NCBI RefSeq assembly: GCF_023072615.1
Contig: NZ_JAKNRW010000008.1
Coordinates: forward strand, 122,961-186,960
Reading direction: 5' to 3'
From: Pseudomonas violetae
Lineage (GTDB): Bacteria; Pseudomonadota; Gammaproteobacteria; Pseudomonadales; Pseudomonadaceae
DNA: 64,000 nucleotides
Made by a program: the position numbers and the translations under genes. Below the pieces are notes generated by a model that searched no databases, was not told where the DNA came from, and saw only the letters and a list, made by a program, of their open reading frames with translations. Shown piece by piece: positions 49,492 to 57,928 of this stretch; position 1 is the stretch's first letter, and each line of letters starts with the position of its first letter.

Positions 49492-50982
49492 TCAATGCGC
49501 AATGCACACCGATTTCAACTCGGTATACGCCTCGATCACCGCGCGCCCGAACTCTCGGCCCATGCCGGATTGCTTGACCCCGCCGAACGGCATCGCCGGG
49601 TCGAGCAGCACATGGGCATTGACCCACACGGTGCCGGCTTCGATGCGCGGGACCAGGTTCATCGCTTTGCCCAAGTCATTGGTCCACAGGCTCGCGGCCA
49701 GGCCGTAGCGGTTATCGTTGGCCAGTGCGATGACGGCGTCTTCATCGTCGAACGGCATGACGCCCAACACCGGGCCGAACACTTCTTCCCTGCTCACGGT
49801 CATACCATGGTGGATATCGGCCAGGATCGTCGGCTGCACGTAGAAGCCCTCGCCCGCGAGCAACTCCCCACCGCATACCACCCGCGCACCTTCCTGGCGA
49901 GCCAGTTCGATGTGCTTGAGCACACCTTGCTGTTGCTTGCGCGACACCAGCGGGTTGATCGCCGCATTGCAGTTCATGCCGGCGCCGATCGGCATGGCCG
50001 ACACTGCTGCTGCGAGCCCTTCGACGAACCGGTCGTGGATCGAGCGATGCACATAAAAACGCGAGGCGGCGGCGCAGACCTGGCCGTTGTTCAGCAGGCC
50101 GCCTAGGATCGCGCCCTGGATGGCTTTGTCGATGTCGGCATCGGCGAGCACGATCATCGGGTTCTTGCCGCCCAGCTCCAGGGCGAAGCGCGTCATGTTC
50201 GCCATGCACGCCACGCCAACACTTATGCCTACCGCAGTGGACCCGGTGAAGGACACCTTGCTCACCAGCGGATGCGCCGTCAGCACGCCACCCACCGAAG
50301 CGCCGCCACCGGTCACAACGTTAAATACCCCGGCTGGAATCCCCGCTTCCAGGGCCAGTTCAGCCAGGCGCATGGCGGTCAGCGGGGTTTCCATGGCCGG
50401 CTTGATGATCACCGTGCAGCCGGTGGCCAACGCTGGCATCAGTTTCCAGGAAGCGATCAGCAGCGGGAAGTTCCACGGCACGATCCCGACCACGACACCG
50501 ACCGGCTCACGCTTGGTGAATGCGGTGAATTTGGCACCCGGCGGCAGCGGGATCGACACGTCGAACGTCTGGCCTTCGATCTTGGTGGCCCAGCCGGACA
50601 TGTAGCGCATGAACTCCACGGTGGCATTCAGGTCCAGCGCGCGGGCCATGTTGATCGACTTGCCCTGGCTCAGGGTTTCCAGCTGCGCCAGCTCCTCGGC
50701 GTGTTCTTCCACCAGGCGGGTGAAACTCAGGAGGATGCGTTCGCGATCCGCTGGACGCAAGCCCGACCACACGCCGGACTTGAATGCGGCATGGGACGAC
50801 TGCACCGCCTGCTCGACGATGTGCAGCGGTGCATCGAGGGTCTCGCACAGCGTCTGCCCGGTGGCCGGGTTGACCACGGCAATGCTCTGCCCTTCGGCGA
50901 ACACCCACTGGCCATCGATAAAGCAGCCATGCCGGCGTTCAAGGAAAGCAGCCACCTGCGGCAGGATTTCAACGTTGCTCAT
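49492..50982 (-). CDS. Phenylacetaldehyde-type aldehyde dehydrogenase
   Basis: 496 residues. The catalytic Glu lies in FALELGGKNPMIVLADADID, the Cys in LNNGQVCAAASRFYVHRSIH, and the C-terminal GGVKQSGMGREFGRAVIEAY motif is present. It is closest by appearance to FeaB/PadA/StyD-type dehydrogenases, which oxidise phenylacetaldehyde or 4-hydroxyphenylacetaldehyde to the acid. It lies 47 bp downstream of a cytochrome c gene on the same strand, so the two are probably one operon. This supplies the second step after the amine dehydrogenase encoded at 54477-57347. GTGACTTATGAG-like context gives a start with AAGGTGA. Confidence 0.87.
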   Translation of the reverse strand: MSNVEILPQVAAFLERRHGCFIDGQWVFAEGQSIAVVNPATGQTLCETLDAPLHIVEQAVQSSHAAFKSGVWSGLRPADRERILLSFTRLVEEHAEELAQLETLSQGKSINMARALDLNATVEFMRYMSGWATKIEGQTFDVSIPLPPGAKFTAFTKREPVGVVVGIVPWNFPLLIASWKLMPALATGCTVIIKPAMETPLTAMRLAELALEAGIPAGVFNVVTGGGASVGGVLTAHPLVSKVSFTGSTAVGISVGVACMANMTRFALELGGKNPMIVLADADIDKAIQGAILGGLLNNGQVCAAASRFYVHRSIHDRFVEGLAAAVSAMPIGAGMNCNAAINPLVSRKQQQGVLKHIELARQEGARVVCGGELLAGEGFYVQPTILADIHHGMTVSREEVFGPVLGVMPFDDEDAVIALANDNRYGLAASLWTNDLGKAMNLVPRIEAGTVWVNAHVLLDPAMPFGGVKQSGMGREFGRAVIEAYTELKSVCIAH

Positions 50983-51029
50983 AAGTCACCTTTTATTTAG
51001 ACGAGTTGTACAGCCCGTGAACCGGCTGA

Positions 51030-51419
51030 TTACTGTTGTTCTTTGAGGTAGCACACGATCGCCTGGCGATCGTCCGCAGAAGCGAGGCCCATGTAGGGCA
51101 TGTAGGTCCCCGGTACGAAAGCCTGGGGCTGAGCGATCAGTTGCGCGATGTTCTCGGCTTGCCAGTCGATGTCTTTATTGCGCATGGCCTGGGAATAATT
51201 GAAGCCTGCCAGCGAACCGGATTTGCGTCCGACCACGCCTGCGAGGTTAGGCCCCATCATCCCCGTCATGCCCTTGGTCACCGAGTGGCAGAGCGCGCAT
51301 TCATTGGCGAACACCTGAGCGCCGTGGCCCTGATCCGACGCACAGTCGGCGGCCAGCGCGGCGCTGGCCAAGGCGTAAGAGAACAGACCGAAAAGCGGCA
51401 ATCGCAGCGAACTGAACAT
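51030..51419 (-). CDS. Class I cytochrome c, periplasmic
   Basis: The ATG at 51419 gives 129 residues: a signal peptide (LPLFGLFSYALASAALA-ADC) and one haem-binding motif CALCH at 41-45. It continues MMGPNLAGVVGRKSGSLAGF, and PGTYMPYMGLAS supplies the axial Met, as in mitochondrial-type cytochromes c. It is a likely electron acceptor for the amine dehydrogenase or a carrier to the oxidase. It is upstream of the dehydrogenase gene in the same minus-strand unit and divergent from the outer-membrane protein gene. Confidence 0.88.
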   Translation of the reverse strand: MFSSLRLPLFGLFSYALASAALAADCASDQGHGAQVFANECALCHSVTKGMTGMMGPNLAGVVGRKSGSLAGFNYSQAMRNKDIDWQAENIAQLIAQPQAFVPGTYMPYMGLASADDRQAIVCYLKEQQ

Positions 51420-51581
51420 AGGAAAACGACCCTGAAATCCGCGTGCCCGCCGGTGGCGAGCAACAACACTGAAATACCGATGCGGGGCACCGGGTGGTTG
51501 GATCGGATTGTCGATGCTCGTTGGCCTGAAGGATTTGCCCTGCGTGCCAGTCGTATTGGCGGGGCTGCCAAACCAGGCATT

Positions 51582-51646
51582 TTGGCAAGCACAGCCAACT
51601 CTTTGGCAACCACACAAAAGGCCGGGGAAATTCGCCGCCGTAGTAT
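51582..51646 (+). promoter_or_regulatory. Tandem FeaR-like sites and -10 element upstream of outer-membrane protein gene
   Basis: Two direct repeats TTGGCAAGCACA (51582-51593) and TTGGCAACCACA (51603-51614) are spaced 21 bp apart, two helical turns. A TAGTAT -10-like hexamer begins 38 bp after the second repeat start. The second site fits TGNCA-N8-AAA, the motif I recall for E. coli FeaR. Exactly the same geometry occurs upstream of the amine dehydrogenase gene at 54365-54429. The sites may also serve the divergent cytochrome c gene. Confidence 0.7.
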
Positions 51647-51695
51647 CGAAAAAGACCGCAACCCTGCGCTCAAGAACAAGAACGGATGCCACACG

Positions 51696-53018
51696 ATGCC
51701 CAAGTCCCCCTTGCTTCGCCTCTCAACGCTCGCGCTGCTGATCAGCACAGGCAATGCCGGCGCCCATGAGCTCTACGCCGATGACGACACCCACGTGAAC
51801 GCCACGCTGGAAGCGGTCTTCGGCATTTTCCATAGCCAGGAAAACTATGCGCTGTCCGGCCGCCTCGATCAGGGCTCGTCCTCGTGGCGCGAGGGCTATA
51901 TCAAATATGGTCTTAACTTCGACCAGGGCCTGGCCGGAGCCGGCACTGCTTATGGCGCGGCAAACCTGATCAGTTCCGGCACTTGGGGCGACGGCGACGC
52001 TGCCGGCTTCAGTGACGGTTCCGAGCGCACTACCAAGTTTGAAGATGCTTACCTGGGTTGGCGCTCGGGCAAGTTGTTCGAGGTGCTGGGCGAAGATGGC
52101 GTCGACCTGTCGTTCGGCCGCCAGAACATCGTGGTCGGCGACGGCTTCCTGATCAACGGTGATGCCCTGAACATCGGCAAGGGCCTGGCCGACGGCGAAT
52201 TCAACCGCGGGGGCGCCTACTGGCTGGCGGCGCGCAAGGCCTTCGACGAAACCGCCGTATTACGCCTGGGTGGTAAGGAAGGTTGGCGCAGCGACCTGAT
52301 GTGGTTGAAGTCAAACAACCGCGCGCAAGCGAAAACCGAGATGTATGTTGGCACCCTCGAACACGTCAGCGAGGCCGGCACGGTAGGCTTGACCTACATC
52401 GACTCCACCGATGTCGACGAGCAATACGCCTCGCCTGCGCAGCTCGAACGCGACGGCATGAAGACCTACAGCCTGCGGGCGCAAGGCCATGCCGGTGTAC
52501 CCAACCTGTTCCTTTCCGGCGAATACGCCAAACAGGACAAACCCCACACCGCCACCGAAGACGCCTGGTACCTGGAAGCCGGCTGGACCTTCGCCGACGT
52601 GCCCTGGACCCCGAACGCCAGCTATCGCTACAGCCGTTTCTCGGAAGGTTACGACACTTTGTTCTATGGTTTCAGTCGTGGTTTTGGCACCTGGTTCCAG
52701 GGTGAAGTGGCCGGCAACTATGCAGGGCCATTCAATAGCAATTCACGAATCCAGAACGTGACCCTGAAGGTCGCGCCCCTGGAGAACCTGAGTGTCGGTG
52801 CGATGTATTTCAACTACGACACCATCGATCGCAACCTTGGTAATGCCGACGGCCATGAAATCGATCTGTATGCCGAATGGCACGTGAACGACAACCTGAC
52901 GGTGATGCCATTGGTGGGTCTGTATCAGCCGGACAAGAGCGCTGAGCAAGGTGGTACGCAGCTGGGGAACAATGACAGGAATCTGTACAGCCAGGTGGTG
53001 TTTGCGATGGGCTTCTGA
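51696..53018 (+). CDS. Outer-membrane beta-barrel (porin-like) protein of the amine cluster
   Basis: The ATG at 51696 gives 440 residues; a longer open frame upstream overlaps the divergent cytochrome and is spurious. A signal peptide (LLRLSTLALLISTGNAGA-HE) is followed by alternating beta strands (GSSSWREGYIKYGLNFDQGL, DLSFGRQNIVVGDGFLINGD) and the final strand NLYSQVVFAMGF with terminal Phe. It resembles porin-like proteins of the alginate-export-like shape, but I cannot name a family. Placement in the amine dehydrogenase regulon suggests uptake of aromatic amines. Confidence 0.75.
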   Translation: MPKSPLLRLSTLALLISTGNAGAHELYADDDTHVNATLEAVFGIFHSQENYALSGRLDQGSSSWREGYIKYGLNFDQGLAGAGTAYGAANLISSGTWGDGDAAGFSDGSERTTKFEDAYLGWRSGKLFEVLGEDGVDLSFGRQNIVVGDGFLINGDALNIGKGLADGEFNRGGAYWLAARKAFDETAVLRLGGKEGWRSDLMWLKSNNRAQAKTEMYVGTLEHVSEAGTVGLTYIDSTDVDEQYASPAQLERDGMKTYSLRAQGHAGVPNLFLSGEYAKQDKPHTATEDAWYLEAGWTFADVPWTPNASYRYSRFSEGYDTLFYGFSRGFGTWFQGEVAGNYAGPFNSNSRIQNVTLKVAPLENLSVGAMYFNYDTIDRNLGNADGHEIDLYAEWHVNDNLTVMPLVGLYQPDKSAEQGGTQLGNNDRNLYSQVVFAMGF

Positions 53019-53038
53019 CCTGAACGAACACAAAACCC

Positions 53039-53123
53039 TGTAGGAGCTGCCGAGTGCAACGAGGCTGCGATCTGTTGACCCTGAAAATAAAAAGATCGCA
53101 GCCTGCGGCAGCTCCTACAGGGG
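53039..53123. repeat. Inverted REP pair (BIME)
   Basis: CTGTAGGAGCTGCCGAGTGC near 53039 is mirrored by GCGGCAGCTCCTACAG near 53108, with GGCTGCGATC and GATCGCAGCC pairing between them. The whole forms a long imperfect hairpin typical of Pseudomonas BIMEs and lies between two convergent genes. Confidence 0.75.
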
Positions 53124-53201
53124 ATTGGTGTCGTTCCTAAAGCTTGAGTCGCCAACAAACTGTGGAAGCAAGGCTTGCCCGCGATGAACGGTATCGCGCA
53201 A

Positions 53202-54125
53202 TCAGGCCTGGCTATACCGCTTGCGATATGCCCCCGGCGATACGCCGAAACGGGCTTTGAACGCCGAAGAAAAGTAACTCGAATCCGAGAACCCCCAGGC
53301 GTAGCACAGCGCCGAGAGTTTCTGTTCGCCATGGCAGTCGCGCAAGTTTTGCGCACAGAAATCCAGACGCCGGTGCTTGATGTATTGCGCCACCACCAAC
53401 CCGCGTTTGGAGAACATCCGGTACAAGCCGCGCACGGAAATCCCCACGTCTTGCGCAATCGACTCCGGGCACAGCTCTTCGGTACTGATGTGTTCGTCGA
53501 TGTAGGCGATGATCTTGCGAAACTGCCGCTCGTGGGTATCGCCAGCACTGTCGCGGGCGCTAATTCCTGGCAACAACAGGCTGGCCAGCGCGTCGAGCAC
53601 CGCTTCGCTTTCCTGCATATCCAGGCCATCCTGCTGGCGGGTTTCCAGCACCAGCCTGTTGGCCATTGCCGCCAGGGGCGTGCCGGCGGCAATGCGTGTG
53701 GCGCAGTTGAGACCCGTGAAATGCGAACCCCGCTCCACCACCTGGCGCGGCAGGATCAATGACAGTTGCCGGGAGTCTTGATGGTAGGTCATGTCGCTCG
53801 GGCGGCTGGCGTCGATCAAAGCGATGTCCCCTGTACCCAGTAACGCACGATTGTCGCCCTGCTCCAGCTGCGATCTGCCGCGCATCTGGAACACCGCGTA
53901 GTAATGCCCGTCACTGCTGACGCTGACATCCTTGCTGGTGCGATACAGGTGCACGTGCGCCATGTCGGCGACACTCAGGTTGATGGCGCCGCTGCGAAAC
54001 TCCGCCAACTCGCCATAAAAATCGCGGTCCAGCGCCCGGGCATCAAATCGCCCACAGGCCTGGTTGACCTGGCTCAACCATTGTTCGAACGCCTCATTGC
54101 GAACCGTCGAAGTAGTCATCATCAC
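53202..54125 (-). CDS. feaR: FeaR-type AraC-family regulator of aromatic amine catabolism
   Basis: 307 residues. The N-terminal region has the AraC-binding-like domain of FeaR (HVHLYRTSKDVSVSSDGHYY, VFQMRGRSQLEQGDNRALLG). The C-terminal HTH domain runs from about 205: YIDEHISTEELCPESIAQDV, LYRMFSKRGLVVAQYIKHRR, ALCYAWGFSDSSYFSSAFKA. FeaR activates monoamine oxidase and phenylacetaldehyde dehydrogenase genes in E. coli in response to the aldehyde. It is divergent from the amine dehydrogenase cluster (gap about 350 bp). Three Met codons occur at the start; the first is used. Confidence 0.87.
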   Translation of the reverse strand: MMMTTSTVRNEAFEQWLSQVNQACGRFDARALDRDFYGELAEFRSGAINLSVADMAHVHLYRTSKDVSVSSDGHYYAVFQMRGRSQLEQGDNRALLGTGDIALIDASRPSDMTYHQDSRQLSLILPRQVVERGSHFTGLNCATRIAAGTPLAAMANRLVLETRQQDGLDMQESEAVLDALASLLLPGISARDSAGDTHERQFRKIIAYIDEHISTEELCPESIAQDVGISVRGLYRMFSKRGLVVAQYIKHRRLDFCAQNLRDCHGEQKLSALCYAWGFSDSSYFSSAFKARFGVSPGAYRKRYSQA

Positions 54126-54364
54126 TGCAAAGCCTCACGTGTATTTTTATTGTTTTTTTCGACCGCTTCGTCGAGCGGTTCGGCAAATGTTCGCACCCGG
54201 CTGCCCCCTTCCCTTGCCTGCCACCGGCTCACCATTCTTCAGGCTCCAGTGTCGGCTTGCCAGCATTGTTTACGCTTCAAGTGCCACTACCAGACAAGCG
54301 GAAAGGCCGGCGCAAATCTGCTGGCTGAGGGATTTTTACGTGTTCGGCTGGCATTTGCCAATGA

Positions 54365-54429
54365 CTGGCACAGACACACAACCACTTGGCAGCCACAGCA
54401 ATTCTCCGAGTTCCCCGGCAAGGCAGAAT
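54365..54429 (+). promoter_or_regulatory. Tandem FeaR-like sites and -10 element upstream of amine dehydrogenase genes
   Basis: Direct repeats CTGGCACAGACA (54365-54376) and TTGGCAGCCACA (54386-54397) are 21 bp apart. A CAGAAT -10-like hexamer begins 38 bp after the second repeat start, and the ATG follows about 90 bp after it. The spacing equals that at 51582-51646 to the base. A third TGGCA occurs upstream at 54349. The repeats place an activator next to the -35 region, as for class II activation by AraC proteins. Confidence 0.7.
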
Positions 54430-54476
54430 CGAATTGCCGCGATTCGCGTGAACAATAATTCAGGGAGTTGCCCCTA

Positions 54477-55625
54477 ATGCGAACCACCAGGATCACCGTA
54501 CAGTCAGCGCTGAGTCTTAGCCTGTTAGTACTTGGCTTGAACAATGCCAGCGCGGACCTGCCCGCTGACACGATCGGCCAGACTGTTCTGGCCTTTCCAC
54601 CGGAAGCCCACCGCACGTTCGTCGTTGATGTCGAATTCGAGAGTTTTGTGGCGGGCCGCGTCACCGTGGTCGACCCCGATAAAAAACGCATCCTCGGCAT
54701 GGTACCGACCGGCTTCGCCGCGCCCTCGACGCTCAGCCACGACCAGAAGACCCTCTACAGCGCCGACATCTTCTATTCCCGAGGCACTCGAGGCACCCGC
54801 ACTGATGTGCTGACCGCCTGGGACAGTTCGACCCTGTCACCGGCCTGGGAGTTGCTGATTCCGACCAAGCGCGCCGAGTCGCTGACCCAGCGTTACGGCC
54901 TGAAGACCAGTGGCGACGATCGCTTCGTCTACGTCTACAACTTCACTCCGTCGACCTCGGTCACGGTGGTCGATACCCAGGCCAAGGCCGTCACCTCGGA
55001 GATCGCCATCCCCGGTTGCGTGCTCAACTACCCGGTCGGCACTCGCCGATTCGCCTCGCTGTGCGGCGACGGCAGCCTGCAGGTCGTTACCCTGAATGAT
55101 CAGGGCCTGGAAACCGCCCGCAGCCGCACACCGTTCTTCGACCCCAACGCGGAGAAGCTGGTGGAGCGTGCAGTGAATGTCGGCGACACCTACTACTTCA
55201 CCACCACGACCGGCACCGTGCGCCCAGTGGATTTCGCCGCCGATGCGCCAAAAATCCTGCCGTCCTGGTCGCTCACCAGCGACGAGGAGAAGAAGGCCGG
55301 CTGGGCGCCCGGTGGCTGGCAGCTGATGGCGGTGGCGCCAAAGTTGAACCGCTTGTATGTGCTGATGCACGACGCTCATGAACCGATGAAGTGGGAAGAC
55401 CCGAGTCCGCTGATCTGGGCCTTCGATCTGAAAACCCACAAGAAAGTCGCGACCTTGGAAGCACCGGTACCGGTGTGGAGCATGCAGGCGACCGGCGACG
55501 ACAATCCGCTGTTGCTCGGCACCGACGTGGAAGGCGGTTTGCAGATTTTCGACCTCAAGACCAACAAGCTCACCGGCAGCATGGCCAAGGTCGCGAAAAC
55601 CGCGACCCAGGTCATGAGCTACTAA
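54477..55625 (+). CDS. aauB: Aromatic amine dehydrogenase heavy (large) subunit
   Basis: The ATG at 54477 with GGGAG gives 382 residues; an upstream TTG at 54468 sits directly on the ribosome site. A signal peptide (VQSALSLSLLVLGLNNASA) precedes a seven-bladed beta-propeller of the amine dehydrogenase heavy chain type: VVDVEFESFVAGRVTVVDPD, LGMVPTGFAAPSTLSHDQKT, TYYFTTTTGTVRPVDF, PGGWQLMAVAPKLNRLYVLM and HDAHEPMKWEDPSPLIWAFD. The last segment is the conserved HEGxHK-like region. It forms a periplasmic alpha2-beta2 enzyme with the light chain at 56826. Aromatic rather than methylamine substrate is inferred from FeaR and the aldehyde dehydrogenase. Confidence 0.9.
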   Translation: MRTTRITVQSALSLSLLVLGLNNASADLPADTIGQTVLAFPPEAHRTFVVDVEFESFVAGRVTVVDPDKKRILGMVPTGFAAPSTLSHDQKTLYSADIFYSRGTRGTRTDVLTAWDSSTLSPAWELLIPTKRAESLTQRYGLKTSGDDRFVYVYNFTPSTSVTVVDTQAKAVTSEIAIPGCVLNYPVGTRRFASLCGDGSLQVVTLNDQGLETARSRTPFFDPNAEKLVERAVNVGDTYYFTTTTGTVRPVDFAADAPKILPSWSLTSDEEKKAGWAPGGWQLMAVAPKLNRLYVLMHDAHEPMKWEDPSPLIWAFDLKTHKKVATLEAPVPVWSMQATGDDNPLLLGTDVEGGLQIFDLKTNKLTGSMAKVAKTATQVMSY

Positions 55626-55637
55626 CGAGGTTCGGCC

Positions 55638-56177
55638 ATGTTTATCGATCCGATCTTCATCATCGCCAGCGCCCTGGCCATCGCCGTGCTGCTGGCCAGC
55701 GCCGCGACCCATAAGTTGCGTGCGCCGGCACGGTTTGCCAAACAGCTGGCGGATTACCAGTTGCTGCCCGACGCCCTGGTGCGCCCCGCAGCCCGGGTGA
55801 TCCCGCTGCTGGAACTGGCGATTGCGTTCGCCTTGCTGGTTCCGGTCAGCCGTTCTTGGGCAGCGATGACTGCCGCCGGCCTGATCGCGCTGTACGCCAG
55901 CGCTATCGGCATCAACCTGTGGCGCGGTCGGCGTGACATCGACTGTGGCTGTGCCGGGCCGGACCAGGCGCAACCATTGCGCCCGGTGCTGCTGCTGCGC
56001 AACAGCATGCTGGTCGGCCTGGCGCTGCTGGCCAGCCTGGTGCCGATAGCCCGTGACCTGCATGTATTCGACGGCTTTGTGACCATCGCCGCCAGCGCCG
56101 TGGCGCTGCTGATTTACGCCGCAGCCGATGGCTTGCTGGCGAACTCCCCTCTTCTGCTCAAACTGATTGGTAGGTGA
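55638..56177 (+). CDS. aauE: MauE/AauE-type membrane maturation protein
   Basis: 179 residues with about four transmembrane helices (LIDPIFIIASALAIAVLLAS, ARVIPLLELAIAFALLVPVS, etc.). It contains a CGC motif in RDIDCGCAGPDQAQPLRPVL, typical of MauE/DoxX-like methylamine-utilisation proteins. MauE is needed together with MauD to make the disulfide-rich light chain. It lies 12 bp after the heavy chain gene. Confidence 0.88.
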   Translation: MFIDPIFIIASALAIAVLLASAATHKLRAPARFAKQLADYQLLPDALVRPAARVIPLLELAIAFALLVPVSRSWAAMTAAGLIALYASAIGINLWRGRRDIDCGCAGPDQAQPLRPVLLLRNSMLVGLALLASLVPIARDLHVFDGFVTIAASAVALLIYAAADGLLANSPLLLKLIGR

Positions 56178-56180
56178 TCA

Positions 56181-56807
56181 ATGGACGGCTTAATCGTTTC
56201 CAACGCGTTGCTCTGGATTTTGCTTTTGGCCCTGGCATTCGCCGTGATGGGGCTGGTTCGTCAAATTGGAGTGCTGCACGGGCGCATCGCCCCGGCCGGA
56301 GCACTGATGGTCGATAAAGGCGTGGCCGTGAACGAGCCGGCGCCGCAAGTCACCGCGTCCGACCGCCAAGGTCGCCCGGTGAACTTCGGCTACGCCGGCG
56401 AGAAGTCCCAGCTGCTGTTCTTCCTCTCGCCGACCTGCCCGATCTGCAAGTCGCTGCTGCCGGCAATCAAGTCGATTGCCAAAGAACAGGCGGATCGTCT
56501 TGACGTGGTGTTCATCAGTGATGGCGACATGGACGCCCAGCAAGCGCTGATCCGCGAACACAAACTCGACGACGTCACCTACGTGGTGGGTCCGGAAGTG
56601 GGCATGACCTACCAGATCGGCAAGCTGCCGTATGCCGCGCTGATCGACAAGGCCGGCACCCTGCGCGCCAAGGGCCTGGTCAATTCCCGGGAGCACCTGG
56701 ACAGCCTGTTCGAAGTCGAGCACCTGAAAAGCGCAACGCTGCAGGAATACCTGAACAGCCAGCCGCATCCACTCGCGCATGACCACAGCCACGGCCATAG
56801 CCACTGA
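56181..56807 (+). CDS. aauD: MauD/AauD-type thioredoxin-like maturation protein
   Basis: 208 residues. One N-terminal membrane helix (ALLWILLLALAFAVMGLVRQ) anchors a periplasmic thioredoxin fold with the CxxC motif in FFLSPTCPICKSLLPAIKSI. The C-terminus is His-rich (HPLAHDHSHGHSH), possibly metal-binding. MauD is a disulfide isomerase-like factor for light-chain folding. It starts 3 bp after aauE and precedes the light chain gene by 18 bp. Confidence 0.92.
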   Translation: MDGLIVSNALLWILLLALAFAVMGLVRQIGVLHGRIAPAGALMVDKGVAVNEPAPQVTASDRQGRPVNFGYAGEKSQLLFFLSPTCPICKSLLPAIKSIAKEQADRLDVVFISDGDMDAQQALIREHKLDDVTYVVGPEVGMTYQIGKLPYAALIDKAGTLRAKGLVNSREHLDSLFEVEHLKSATLQEYLNSQPHPLAHDHSHGHSH

Positions 56808-56825
56808 TTAGGCAGGGAGACTGTT

Positions 56826-57347
56826 ATGAAATTGCTGGATCTGTTGTTTGAGCGTTCATCCCGTCGAGTCGCCGATACTACCTCGCGACGCAAATTGCTG
56901 GCACGCATGGGCTCGCTGATGGTCGCCGGCGCCGCGCTGCCCCTGCTGCTGCCGCTGGATCGTACCAGCAAGGCGCTGGCCGCCGATAACCCGAAAGCCG
57001 GTGACCCTGGTGACCCGAATAGCTGCGACTACTGGCGCTATTGCTCCATCGACGGTTTCCTGTGCAGCTGCTGCGGCGGCTCGGTGACCTCCTGTCCACC
57101 CGGCACCGAAGCCTCGCAGGTTACCTGGATCGGCACCTGCCGCAACCCGGCCGACAACAAGGACTACATCATTTCGTACAACGATTGCTGCGGCAAACAA
57201 AGCTGCGCGCAATGCGCCTGCACCCGTAACGACAGTGAAGAACCGGCCTACCGCCCGTTCAACAACAACGACGTGAACTGGTGCCTGGCCGCCAAATCGC
57301 ACATCTATCACTGCACCGTTTCGATCATCCGCGGCGTCGCTGTCTAG
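56826..57347 (+). CDS. aauA: Aromatic amine dehydrogenase light subunit with TTQ cofactor site
   Basis: 173 residues. A twin-arginine-like leader (TTSRRKLLARMGSLMVAGAA) precedes the mature chain. The TTQ-forming tryptophans are Trp101 (SQVTWIGTC) and Trp152 (NDVNWCLAAK), separated by 51 residues as in known light chains. Asp76 (SIDGF) and Asp120 (ISYNDCCGK) match the aspartates of cofactor biogenesis and catalysis. Fourteen cysteines in about 110 residues fit the disulfide-rich fold. The two-tryptophan quinone oxidises amines to aldehydes and ammonia and passes electrons to azurin or cytochrome c. No mauG-like diheme enzyme gene is adjacent. Confidence 0.94.
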   Translation: MKLLDLLFERSSRRVADTTSRRKLLARMGSLMVAGAALPLLLPLDRTSKALAADNPKAGDPGDPNSCDYWRYCSIDGFLCSCCGGSVTSCPPGTEASQVTWIGTCRNPADNKDYIISYNDCCGKQSCAQCACTRNDSEEPAYRPFNNNDVNWCLAAKSHIYHCTVSIIRGVAV

Positions 57348-57405
57348 TGCACACAAACCGTTGGTTGCCCACGCAACCGACGGCTTTTTCGCAGAGGTGT
57401 TTTTC

Positions 57406-57927
57406 ATGCACAGGTTGCTGATCCTCGGTCTCGTTTGCGCCATGACCGCCCCGCTCGTTCATGCCCGAGCCATCCCCAACCCGGCGCAGCGCCATGCGCC
57501 GGGCAATGAAGAACTGCAAAAACCCATCGCCGAAGCCGGCTACGGCGTCGGCGTCAACTACCAGTTGCAATGCGCCGGCTGCCACCTGGGCAACGGCATG
57601 GGCTCCCCCGCCAACGACACTCCGCGCATGACCGGGTTCGTCGGCAACTTTCTCAAGGTGCCGGGCGGTCGCGAGTTTCTCGTGCGAGTGCCGGGCATGT
57701 CACAGTCGGCGCTGAACAACGCACAATTGGCCGACCTGCTCAACTGGCTGCTGCGCGAAGACGGCATGGCCGGCAAAAGCATGCCGGCCAATTATCAACC
57801 GTATAGCGCTGAGGAAGTTGCGCAGCTGCGCGCCGCAACCATGCTTAATCTGCCGGGTACTCGCGCCGAGCTGATCAAGGCGATGCGGGCGCAAGGTATC
57901 GCGATTAATGACGGAATGAGCAACTGA
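57406..57927 (+). CDS. Periplasmic c-type cytochrome of the amine dehydrogenase cluster
   Basis: The ATG at 57406 with GAGG upstream gives 173 residues: a signal peptide (LLILGLVCAMTAPLVHARA) and one haem motif CAGCH at 56-60. The surrounding segment NYQLQCAGCHLGNGMGSPAN and the LNWLLRED part have a cytochrome c shape. In the aau cluster of Alcaligenes a comparable cytochrome-like orf follows the light chain gene, so it may be the electron acceptor. It ends just before the convergent peroxiredoxin gene. Confidence 0.85.
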   Translation: MHRLLILGLVCAMTAPLVHARAIPNPAQRHAPGNEELQKPIAEAGYGVGVNYQLQCAGCHLGNGMGSPANDTPRMTGFVGNFLKVPGGREFLVRVPGMSQSALNNAQLADLLNWLLREDGMAGKSMPANYQPYSAEEVAQLRAATMLNLPGTRAELIKAMRAQGIAINDGMSN

Positions 57928-57928
57928 C

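Noticed and set aside
51036..51695. N-terminal extension of the outer-membrane protein to 660 residues
   Set aside because: It would run antisense through the cytochrome c gene and the proposed promoter. A signal peptide starts at the ATG at 51696.
54837..56063. 408-codon open frame on the minus strand
   Set aside because: Antisense to aauB and aauE, low-complexity Gln/Arg/His composition.
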